Assembly: GCA_903920405.1 (NCBI GenBank)
Contig: CAIXMC010000364.1
Location: 1 to 18,966, forward strand
Direction: 5' to 3'
Length of the DNA stretch: 18,966 nucleotides
Source of the DNA: an uncultured beta proteobacterium
GTDB lineage: Bacteria; Pseudomonadota; Gammaproteobacteria; Burkholderiales; Burkholderiaceae_C
How positions within the stretch are numbered: the stretch's first letter is position 1; every line of letters begins with the position of its first letter. Below, piece after piece: positions 7,550-14,289 of the stretch. The notes under the pieces are model-generated. The model saw only the letters and a list, made by a program, of their open reading frames with translations, ran no database searches and was not told the DNA's origin. The translations under genes were made by a program, and so were the position numbers.

Positions 7550-7570
7550 GGTCAAATCATGCATTTGACC
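7550..7570. promoter_or_regulatory. Perfect palindrome upstream of the exported protein gene, possible operator
   Basis: GGTCAAAT (7550-7557) and ATTTGACC (7563-7570) form a perfect inverted repeat around CATGC, between mutL and the exported protein gene. A TATAAT box on the minus strand (7594-7599) lies about 25 bases upstream of it, without a good -35 box. The arrangement would suit a repressor site for the exported protein gene, but no regulator is identified. Confidence 0.3.
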
Positions 7571-7670
7571 GGTCATCATCACAGTGTGAATTTATTATAA
7601 GCTGTTAAAAACAAATAACTTTTACAAGTAATTGAACTAACCCAGTTCCTAAAATCCAAGAGATCAGGTT

Positions 7671-7700
7671 GTCTGAACTTATGATTGACACTATCCTTAA
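7671..7700. repeat. Relic end of the second miniature-element family at the mutL stop codon
   Basis: GAACTTATGATTGACACTAT followed by CCTTAA closely resembles the right ends of the elements at 6766-6941 and 18847-18966 (GAACTTATTATTGACCATAT plus CCTTA). Its outermost TTA is, on the other strand, the TAA stop codon of mutL. No second end or interior was found, so it is a solo end. Confidence 0.5.
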
Positions 7701-9607
7701 CGGCCACGCATAAACATGGCGTCGAGTTCTTTCAGGCTGATTTGCCGCCAGGTTGGGCGGCCATGATTGCATTGGTCTGATCGGGCAGTGGTTTCCATTT
7801 GACGCAATAATGCGTTCATTTCTTCTAAAGTTAGGCTGCAATTGGCGTGTAGGGCACCGTGGCATGCCATGGTGGCGAAGAGTTCATTCACGGCATGCTC
7901 GATGGCGGTACTGACATCGAGGTGAGCCAATTCGGCCAAAACACTGCGTGTGAGTTCAATGGCATCGCCTTTCGCCAGCGCGGTGGGCATCGTGCGAACG
8001 ACCAGTGTTTTGGCAGAAAACGGTGTAATGTCCAACCCCAATGTGTTGAGCGTTATGGCGTGATTTTGAGCTGTATCGATTTCAGTTGGGGTGGCAGCGA
8101 AAGTAGCTGGTATCAACAGCGCTTGACAGGGCAGAGCTGAGCGATGCTGCTCATCACCACGAAGGTTGTCTTGCCATTGGGCTTTGAGTCGTTCATACAG
8201 TATGCGTTCGTGAGCTGCATGGATATCAACAATGACCAATCCTTGTACGTTTTCCGTCAGAATGTAAATGCCCTGTAACTGCGCCAGGGCTTGTCCTAGA
8301 GGTTGATTGAATGATGTTTCCTGATAAGGATATGTCTCAGGAATCTGGGTTGGAGTTGAATTGCCCCATGGTGTCGTTGGGTCTCTGACCGTGTAGGTAG
8401 CTTCAAAATTTATAGCTGCCTGCGCATATCTGGCGGGCGTTAGAGGCTGATGAGATGGTACCGCTGTGTCTAATGTCTTCATGACATCATCTTCAACGCC
8501 ACCTGACCTCACTGGATTTACCGACAAATAGAGATTGGCACTTTGCATCGACAAAGGTGTTGCCAGAGCATTTTCAACCGCATGAAAAATGGCGTGATGA
8601 ACATCACGAGGGTCCCTAAATCGCAGTTCGATTTTGGTTGGATGCACGTTCACATCGACCCGTGTGGGGTCGATTTCGACATTCAGTGCATAGACGGGTT
8701 GGCGCTGGCCATGCAACACGTCCTGATACGCATGGTGAACGGCGTGGGTAATGACCTTGTCACGCACGAAACGGCCATTGACGTAGCAAAATTGCAAATC
8801 AGATCGCGATCGGGCAGCATCCGCTGTGCCGGCACGCCCCCATACCCGAACCACAGGCGCACAGGACATCTGTCTTGTTTTATCGTTGCTGGCAAAGTCC
8901 ACCCACACAGATCGTTCAACAAAATCACTGCCCAGTACGTCTGCCAGGCGCTGTTCCGTGGCGGGAAGACTGTTGAGTTCTCCACAACGTCGCCATTGCT
9001 CTATAAGTTTGCCATCGTGCCACACGGCAAAACCAACATCGGGGCGGGCAAGCGCATGGCGGCGAACGGCCTCAATGCAGTGAGCCAATTCAGTCACATC
9101 TGTTTTGAGAAACTTGCGACGTGCGGGCATGTTGGAAAACAGCTCTTTGACCTCGACCGTGGTGCCAACGCTGCGGGCAACCGGTTTGATTTCACCCGTT
9201 TGCCCGTCCAACAGATAAGCATGATGATGGCCTCTAGCCATTGATAGTATTGAGCAAGCAGCTACTGAGTTAATCGCTGCGAGTGCCTCCCCTCGAAAGC
9301 CCATGGTGTTCACCGATTCCAGGTCAGAAAGGCAGTCAATTTTGCTGGTAGCGTGGCGTTTGAGAGCCATGGGCAGTTCATTTGGCAAAATACCAAAGCC
9401 GTCATCCTCAACACCGATGAACCGAACCCCTCCGGCCAATAATCGAACCATCACTTGGTGGGCGCCTGCATCGAGTGCATTGTCAAGCAGTTCACGCACA
9501 ACCGAAGCTGGTCTCTCAACGATCTCACCTGCCGCAATTTGGCTGATCAGCTCATTGGGCAGTTCACAGATAGGACGGCGTGGGGTGGTAGGGGGGCAAG
9601 CAGGCAT
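7697..9607 (-). CDS. mutL: DNA mismatch repair protein MutL, endonuclease type
   Basis: MutL couples MutS mismatch recognition to strand removal. The 636-residue protein has the GHKL ATPase N-terminus: IAAGEIVERPASVVRELLDN with catalytic E39, DNALDAGA (42-49), DDGFGI (68-73) and GFRGEALAAI (about 104-113). A proline- and threonine-rich linker lies around 380-435. The C-terminal dimerisation domain carries DIHAAHERILYE from D461, which fits the DxHA(X)2E(X)4E metal-binding endonuclease motif, plus ACHGALHA and CNHGRP near the end. The gene is therefore of the nicking type found in bacteria without MutH. Part of the linker is encoded by a dispersed 36-bp repeat. The start at 9607 is the only ATG giving a full N-terminus, though no good ribosome site is visible. 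It is transcribed divergently from the kinase operon, 145 bases away. Confidence 0.97.
   Translation of the reverse strand: MPACPPTTPRRPICELPNELISQIAAGEIVERPASVVRELLDNALDAGAHQVMVRLLAGGVRFIGVEDDGFGILPNELPMALKRHATSKIDCLSDLESVNTMGFRGEALAAINSVAACSILSMARGHHHAYLLDGQTGEIKPVARSVGTTVEVKELFSNMPARRKFLKTDVTELAHCIEAVRRHALARPDVGFAVWHDGKLIEQWRRCGELNSLPATEQRLADVLGSDFVERSVWVDFASNDKTRQMSCAPVVRVWGRAGTADAARSRSDLQFCYVNGRFVRDKVITHAVHHAYQDVLHGQRQPVYALNVEIDPTRVDVNVHPTKIELRFRDPRDVHHAIFHAVENALATPLSMQSANLYLSVNPVRSGGVEDDVMKTLDTAVPSHQPLTPARYAQAAINFEATYTVRDPTTPWGNSTPTQIPETYPYQETSFNQPLGQALAQLQGIYILTENVQGLVIVDIHAAHERILYERLKAQWQDNLRGDEQHRSALPCQALLIPATFAATPTEIDTAQNHAITLNTLGLDITPFSAKTLVVRTMPTALAKGDAIELTRSVLAELAHLDVSTAIEHAVNELFATMACHGALHANCSLTLEEMNALLRQMETTARSDQCNHGRPTWRQISLKELDAMFMRGR
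8412..8447 (+). repeat. 36-bp dispersed repeat inside mutL
   Basis: The plus strand reads ATAGCTGCCTGCGCATAT and ends GGCGGGCGTTAGAGGC, equal in length and ends to the copy at 4998-5033. In mutL it encodes part of the linker segment PLTPARYAQAAINFEA and keeps the frame open. The sequence resembles a palindromic intergenic repeat I recall from Comamonadaceae genomes. Confidence 0.6.
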
Positions 9608-9739
9608 TCACGGGAGAATGTCAATGGGAACATGTGAAAAAGGGTGCAAGGATATTTTATCTTTATCGGATGTATCTCTCTATGTCGCCCCCACAAAAAC
9701 GCCACGCGCTGGTGGCATACTCACGCCCCAACGATTGTG

Positions 9740-9745
9740 AAGGAG
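9740..9745 (+). promoter_or_regulatory. Ribosome binding site fixing the GTG start of the kinase
   Basis: AAGGAG lies 7 bases before the GTG at 9753, supporting this non-ATG start. A small hairpin (GCCAC at 9701-9705 with GTGGC at 9712-9716) precedes it in the mutL/kinase divergent interval. No clear promoter boxes were found. Confidence 0.7.
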
Positions 9746-9752
9746 AACCTTT

Positions 9753-12443
9753 GTGAATCTTGCCAAATCAGCGTCTCTATGGCGCTCTGACAGTGTTATG
9801 GGCATCATAGTGGTGGCAGCCGTTCTGCTGCTTCATATCTCAACGGACTCCATTAGTACGCTGGAGCGGCGTTTTTATGACTTTGCCAGTACCAGCACAT
9901 CGCGTGCGCCCTCGGGCCAAATTGCTGTCATTGCAATTGATGATCAAAGCATTGCCAACATTGGGCGCTGGCCGTGGTCCCGTGATGTTCATGCCAGATT
10001 GATTGACATATTGGCCGATGCCAAGGCCAAGACCATTGTGCATACGGCTTTCTTTTTTGAGCCTCAGGTGGATCGGGGCTTGCACTACATTGCACAGATG
10101 AAAGACATGCTGACTGCCCAGACGCCTGCTTCAGGCAATTCAGCACTTCCAGAAGTGGTCGGTTTAGCCCTCCATGAACCTTTGCTCAAACTCATCAGTG
10201 AAGCCCAAACTGCGCTGGACACCGATGCCTTGCTTGCCCACAGTTTCAGCAAGGCGGGCAATGTCATCATTCCTTCTGTTTTTGTTCTGGGCGAACCTCG
10301 TGGCAACTCCGATAGCGATCTGCCCGCTTTTGCGCTTCAAAGTTCTGTTGATGAATTGGCCGGTTTTTCCATGCCCGCCGTCAGCGCGCAAGAACCTCTT
10401 GCCAGTTTAGGGCAAGCAGCAGCCGGTGTGGGGCATTTGAATCAGATTCAGGATGTCGATGGTGCGCTGCGCCAAGAGGCCTTGCTGGTCAACTATTACG
10501 GCAAGGCCGTGCCCTCCATGGCGCTACTCGCAGCCGTTAACAGCCTGAACATGAAAGTGGCCGACATCAAGCTGTACCCTGGGGCAGCAGTGCAAATTGG
10601 CAAGTTGCGCATTACCACGGACGCATCGGCCATGATGCTTCCCCAGTTCTATCCAGCACAAGCAGGACGCCCTGCGTTTGTGGTCGATTCTTTCTTTGAT
10701 GTGCTCAATGGCAAAATTCCAGCCTCCAAATACACCGGCAAAATCGTGATCATTGGAGCAACTGCCGCAGGTGTGGGGACACAGTTTGCCGTACCTGGCA
10801 ACCCCTCTTTGTCGCCGGCCGAGACTATCGCCCACGTGACCTCAAGCATTCTTAATGAGCATTTCATTGTGCAGCCCAGTTGGGCAACGGGTGCCACCTG
10901 GGGATTGTTTTTGTTGGTTTGTACTTACCTGATTTCTGTTTTACCGCGTTTGTCTGCGGGTAGGGCTGCGGCATTCACGATGATGTTGTTTGTGGCCCTC
11001 TTGGGCACTGAGTTTGGTCTTCTCTCAGGTTCTGCCCTGTGGCTCAATCTGATTTTTCCAGCCACCGTGCTGCTGCTGGGTCATCTGGCATTGACCACCA
11101 AACGATTTTTGGTGACAGAGGCCGGTAAAATCAAATCAGACGAAGAATCTGCCGAAACCAACCGCATGATGGGATTGGCGCTTCAAGGTCAAGGGCAACT
11201 TGACATGGCATTTGACCGTTTTCAGCGTGTTCCGATGGGCGACGATGTGATGGGCAATCTTTATAACCTGGCGCTTGATTTTGAGAGAAAACGCCAGTTC
11301 AACAAAGCGCAAGCCGTTTATGAACACATGGCCAATTTCAATGCCAATTACAAAGACCTGAAAGTCAAGTTGAATCGCGTCAAGAATCTTTCTGAAACCG
11401 TCATGTTGGGCGGCAGCACCCACCCTGGCGGCACACTGCAGCTTGACAGTGGTGCGGTTGAAAAACCCATGCTGGGACGCTATCAGGTTGAAAAAGAATT
11501 GGGAAAGGGAGCTATGGGTGTGGTTTATTTGGGTCGTGACCCCAAAATTGGCCGTGTGGTGGCCATCAAAACCATGTCGTTGGGCGATGAATTTGAAGGC
11601 AGTGAATTGGTGGATGCCCGTGAGCGCTTTTTCCGCGAGGCCGAAACCGCAGGCCGCTTGCAGCACCAAAACATTGTGACCATTTTTGATGCCGGAGAAG
11701 AGCACGATCTGGCCTACATTGCCATGGAGTTTCTCAAAGGCAAGGATTTGACAGCGTATTGCAAGCAAGACAACTTGTTACCCATGCCAACGGTGATCTC
11801 TATCGTGACACGGGTGGCACAGGCTTTGACGTATGCTCACCGTTCCCATGTGGTTCACCGTGATATCAAGCCCGCCAACATCATGTACGAAATAGAATCT
11901 GATACCGTCAAGGTGACCGACTTTGGCATTGCGCGCATCACCGATTCAAGCAAAACCAAGACAGGTCTGGTGCTGGGAACGCCAAGCTTTATGTCTCCTG
12001 AGCAATTGGCGGGCAAAAAGGTTGATGGTCGTTCAGACCTTTATTCTTTGAGTGTGATGCTGTTTCAAATGCTCACAGGTGTTTTGCCGTTTCGCGGCGA
12101 ATCCATGTCCGAACTGATGTTCAAAATAGCCAACGAAGAAGCCATCAATATTCGCACAGTGCGTCCTGATATCACACATGCGTTAGCAGCCGTGGTGGCA
12201 CGCGCTTTAAGCAAAGACCCCGCAGCACGCTATCAGGATGGTGACCTCTTTGCGCAGGCTTTGCAGGCGGCCACAGGCAGCGCCGCGGTGGGCATTCAAC
12301 CCCCTGTTGCACCGGCTGCCCCCTACCGAAAAACGGCAGATTTTGTGACCAAGACACCTGATTTTGAAAACACTGCCCATTTGACCTTGCCAGCCCATGC
12401 TCCCAAGGCGACCACTTCTTCAACCCCTGACTTTGAACTTTAG
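9753..12443 (+). CDS. CHASE2-domain transmembrane Ser/Thr protein kinase with TPR-like segment
   Basis: The 896-residue protein should sense an extracytoplasmic signal and phosphorylate cytoplasmic Ser/Thr residues. An N-terminal membrane anchor (about 14-30, VMGIIVVAAVLLLHIS) is followed by a periplasmic CHASE2 domain (about 35-370; RRFYDFASTST, IAVIAIDDQSIANIGRWPWS, YTGKIVIIGATAAG). Three membrane helices follow at about 378-450. A TPR-like helical stretch (about 470-540; LGLALQGQ-like then FNKAQAVYEHM) links to the kinase domain (about 572-840): GKGAMGVV loop, VAIK with K606, HRDIKPAN with D704, DFG at 723-725 and GTPSFMSPEQ. All catalytic residues are present. The tail repeats TADF (861-864), TPDFENT (868-874) and TPDFEL (891-896), likely phosphorylation or docking sites. 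It is first in a plus-strand cluster, 11 bases before its phosphatase. Confidence 0.93.
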   Translation: MNLAKSASLWRSDSVMGIIVVAAVLLLHISTDSISTLERRFYDFASTSTSRAPSGQIAVIAIDDQSIANIGRWPWSRDVHARLIDILADAKAKTIVHTAFFFEPQVDRGLHYIAQMKDMLTAQTPASGNSALPEVVGLALHEPLLKLISEAQTALDTDALLAHSFSKAGNVIIPSVFVLGEPRGNSDSDLPAFALQSSVDELAGFSMPAVSAQEPLASLGQAAAGVGHLNQIQDVDGALRQEALLVNYYGKAVPSMALLAAVNSLNMKVADIKLYPGAAVQIGKLRITTDASAMMLPQFYPAQAGRPAFVVDSFFDVLNGKIPASKYTGKIVIIGATAAGVGTQFAVPGNPSLSPAETIAHVTSSILNEHFIVQPSWATGATWGLFLLVCTYLISVLPRLSAGRAAAFTMMLFVALLGTEFGLLSGSALWLNLIFPATVLLLGHLALTTKRFLVTEAGKIKSDEESAETNRMMGLALQGQGQLDMAFDRFQRVPMGDDVMGNLYNLALDFERKRQFNKAQAVYEHMANFNANYKDLKVKLNRVKNLSETVMLGGSTHPGGTLQLDSGAVEKPMLGRYQVEKELGKGAMGVVYLGRDPKIGRVVAIKTMSLGDEFEGSELVDARERFFREAETAGRLQHQNIVTIFDAGEEHDLAYIAMEFLKGKDLTAYCKQDNLLPMPTVISIVTRVAQALTYAHRSHVVHRDIKPANIMYEIESDTVKVTDFGIARITDSSKTKTGLVLGTPSFMSPEQLAGKKVDGRSDLYSLSVMLFQMLTGVLPFRGESMSELMFKIANEEAINIRTVRPDITHALAAVVARALSKDPAARYQDGDLFAQALQAATGSAAVGIQPPVAPAAPYRKTADFVTKTPDFENTAHLTLPAHAPKATTSSTPDFEL

Positions 12444-12454
12444 TTCATTCCACC

Positions 12455-13252
12455 ATGAATTACACCTACTCCATGCAAACCAACCCTGGTTTGGTTCGTA
12501 CCAATAACGAAGATGCAGCGCTATTTGATGATCGCGCTGGCGTAGCGGTACTGGCCGACGGTATGGGTGGCTACAATGCCGGCGAAATTGCCAGCGGCAT
12601 GGCCACCACGTTTCTCATGTCAGAGCTGATACGTTGGTTGTCTGTTGTTACATACGATGTCGGCCCCGACCCTATCACGCATGCCATTGAACTGTGCGTC
12701 TCTAAAACCAATCTGTCCATTTTCAATGCCGCCAATTCCAATCCACAGTATGCTGGCATGGGTACGACTTTGGTGCTTGGTATTTTTCAGGGAAACTACT
12801 TAGTGTTGGGGCATGTGGGAGATTCTCGCTGCTACCGTCTTCGCGACGGAGTCTTGAGTCAAATCACGAAGGACCATTCCATGCTGCAAGAGCAAGTTGA
12901 TGCCGGATTGCTAACGGTACAGCAGGCCAGTACAGCGCCTGGAAAAAACCTGCTGACACGCGCTTTGGGTGTGGATGAAACAGTGCAGGTTGAAGTGCAT
13001 ACGCACACTGTCAAGGCTTACGATCTCTATTTGATGTGTTCGGATGGTTTGACCGACATGGTGACAGATGCCCAGATGGCCGATATTTTGAAGATACCCT
13101 CTGATCTCAGTGAAATTGCATCTGCACTGGTTCATAAGGCTATAGCGGGCGGCGGACGCGATAACATCACGGTTTTGCTGACAAGGGCACAACCATCCCA
13201 GGAAAAGCCCGGCTTGCTCTCACGTTTGCTCGGTAGAACAGCAACCAATTGA
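12455..13252 (+). CDS. PP2C-family Ser/Thr protein phosphatase
   Basis: This 265-residue metal-dependent phosphatase should reverse the action of the upstream kinase. It has the full PP2C motif series: RTNNEDA (15-21), VLADGMGGYNAGE (32-44), a GHVGDSRCYRLRDG block, QITKDHS, LTRALGV, CSDGLTDMV and GGRDNITVLL near the end. The aspartates in DGMGG, SDGLTD and RDN that coordinate the two metals are present. It is soluble and single-domain, of typical length for the stand-alone bacterial type (Stp/PppA-like). It starts 11 bases after the kinase stop. No strong ribosome site precedes the ATG, so translational coupling is likely. Confidence 0.95.
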   Translation: MNYTYSMQTNPGLVRTNNEDAALFDDRAGVAVLADGMGGYNAGEIASGMATTFLMSELIRWLSVVTYDVGPDPITHAIELCVSKTNLSIFNAANSNPQYAGMGTTLVLGIFQGNYLVLGHVGDSRCYRLRDGVLSQITKDHSMLQEQVDAGLLTVQQASTAPGKNLLTRALGVDETVQVEVHTHTVKAYDLYLMCSDGLTDMVTDAQMADILKIPSDLSEIASALVHKAIAGGGRDNITVLLTRAQPSQEKPGLLSRLLGRTATN

Positions 13253-13304
13253 ACTTGTTAGTTTCTTTCATCAAAATTGATACATAAAATCCATCGATTT
13301 TTGT

Positions 13305-13334
13305 AACAATTTTTGTGAAACGGACTACCAGGTT
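13305..13334 (+). promoter_or_regulatory. 30-bp block shared with the GAF-ATPase gene upstream region (copy 1)
   Basis: This block, with core CGGACTACCAGGTT, matches 14257-14286 at 26 of 30 bases. It lies in the 132-base gap before the FHA gene. Two related blocks upstream of two adjacent genes suggest a common control site or internal promoter, but no standard motif is recognised. Confidence 0.4.
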
Positions 13335-13384
13335 TTAGGTTTATGATTTTTGAGTCAGCTCTGACCCCTTTGAAGGAGGCATTC

Positions 13385-14020
13385 ATGCCCAAAGTGATTT
13401 TGTTGCTTGATGGTGTTGTCATCAAGGAAGTTGATTTGACCAAAGAACGTACCACGCTTGGTCGTCGTCCTTATAACGATATCGTGATCGAAAATTTGGC
13501 GGTCAGTGGTGAACATGCTGTCTTGATCATGGTAGGACAGCAAGTCGTCATTGAAGACCTCAACAGCACCAATGGCACTTATGTCAATGGCAAAGTGACC
13601 AAAAAACAAGCACTGCAACACGCTGATATCATTGAAATTGGCAAGTTCAAACTCAAATTTGAAAACGTGATGCCCAATGCCGATTTTGAAAGAACCATGG
13701 TCATCAGGCCTCATGCGCAGCAGCATGCACCTTCTGCATCGCCGGTTTATTCATCAGAATTGCGAGGATTTATCAAGGTCATTTCTGGTGCAGCAGCCGG
13801 ACGAGAATTGCCACTGACAAAGGTGGTCACCACCTTTGGCAAACCCGGGGTGGCCGTAGCGGCCATCACGCGGCGAACGCATCAGTTTCTTGTTCATCAC
13901 GTTGAGGGTGATGATGTGCCGTTCCTTAACGGTGTTGCTGTAGGTACAGAGCCTGTTGTTCTTAAACACGGCGACCAAATCGTGCTTGCGGGTACGCAAA
14001 TGCAGTTTTTGCAAAGTTGA
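13385..14020 (+). CDS. FHA-domain protein with a second degenerate FHA-like domain
   Basis: FHA domains bind phosphothreonine peptides, so this 211-residue protein is the likely reader of the kinase signal. The N-terminal domain (about 1-95) keeps the binding signature: LGRRPYNDIVI (25-35), SGEH (41-44) and DLNSTNGTYVNG (58-69). A linker holds NADFERTMVI (98-107), with T104 a possible phosphosite. The second domain (about 125-211) has the beta pattern and FLNG, HGDQI and VLAG, but GR is replaced by FGKPG and the SxxH signature by RRTH, so it may not bind phosphothreonine. I chose 13385 over the upstream in-frame ATG (13343) because AAGGAGG lies five bases before it and the FHA fold begins directly. 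Self-association of linker and domain, as in GarA/OdhI, is possible. Confidence 0.92.
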   Translation: MPKVILLLDGVVIKEVDLTKERTTLGRRPYNDIVIENLAVSGEHAVLIMVGQQVVIEDLNSTNGTYVNGKVTKKQALQHADIIEIGKFKLKFENVMPNADFERTMVIRPHAQQHAPSASPVYSSELRGFIKVISGAAAGRELPLTKVVTTFGKPGVAVAAITRRTHQFLVHHVEGDDVPFLNGVAVGTEPVVLKHGDQIVLAGTQMQFLQS

Positions 14021-14094
14021 TGAGTTGTGTGCAAGCCTTATGCTGGTTGCGCTGGAACATACCGCAAACGTCTGATCCACAGTGGGATAGTGTT

Positions 14095-14258
14095 AAGAAT
14101 GTGGTCGGAAATAAGTTCCGCATTTGGCTCGTCAGATTTGGGCGCATTGCGTCGTTACAAATTGTTATGTGGCTGTGCCACACTGCGCGATTTGCGCTTG
14201 GCATGGCATCTTTAACTCTGACAGCCCAATGCAAAACTTGTTTTTGACCCTATCCTAA
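14095..14258. mobile_element. Miniature inverted-repeat element, second family, copy 2
   Basis: This copy lies in the gap between the FHA gene and the GAF-ATPase gene. The left end reads AAGAATGTGGTCGGAAATAA followed by GTTCCGCATTTGGC; the right end (to 14258) reads TTTTTGACCCTATCCTAA. The interior (CGTCGTTACAAAT, CACACTGCGCGATTTGCGC, ATCTTTAACTCTGAC) closely matches copy 1 at 6766-6941. The right end is more diverged. It occupies most of the intergenic space and may affect transcription across the operon. Confidence 0.7.
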
Positions 14259-14286
14259 CCATTTTGGTGAATCGGACTAACAGGTT
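14257..14286 (+). promoter_or_regulatory. 30-bp block shared with the FHA gene upstream region (copy 2)
   Basis: The core CGGACTAACAGGTT and flanks match 13305-13334 at 26 of 30 bases. It begins where the miniature element ends and runs to four bases before the ATG at 14290, so its AGG may serve as the ribosome site. The element appears to have inserted just upstream without damaging it. Confidence 0.4.
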
Positions 14287-14289
14287 ACC

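Noticed and set aside
8543..9244. 233-codon plus-strand frame
   Set aside because: It lies wholly antisense to the conserved ATPase-domain coding region of mutL and has no family resemblance.
9753..10900. CHASE2 protein as an adenylate cyclase, as in many CHASE2 proteins
   Set aside because: The C-terminus has a complete Ser/Thr kinase domain and no cyclase motifs.
11136..11768. 210-codon minus-strand frame
   Set aside because: It is antisense to the TPR and kinase-domain coding region; its openness follows from the codon bias of the real gene.
13343..13384. Upstream ATG extending the FHA protein by 14 residues
   Set aside because: The ATG at 13385 has an AAGGAGG site at ideal spacing and starts directly at the FHA fold.
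9753..14020. Kinase, phosphatase and FHA genes as part of a type VI secretion locus
   Set aside because: No tube, sheath, TssM, TssK, ClpV or baseplate gene is present, and the adjacent motor is of the GspE family.
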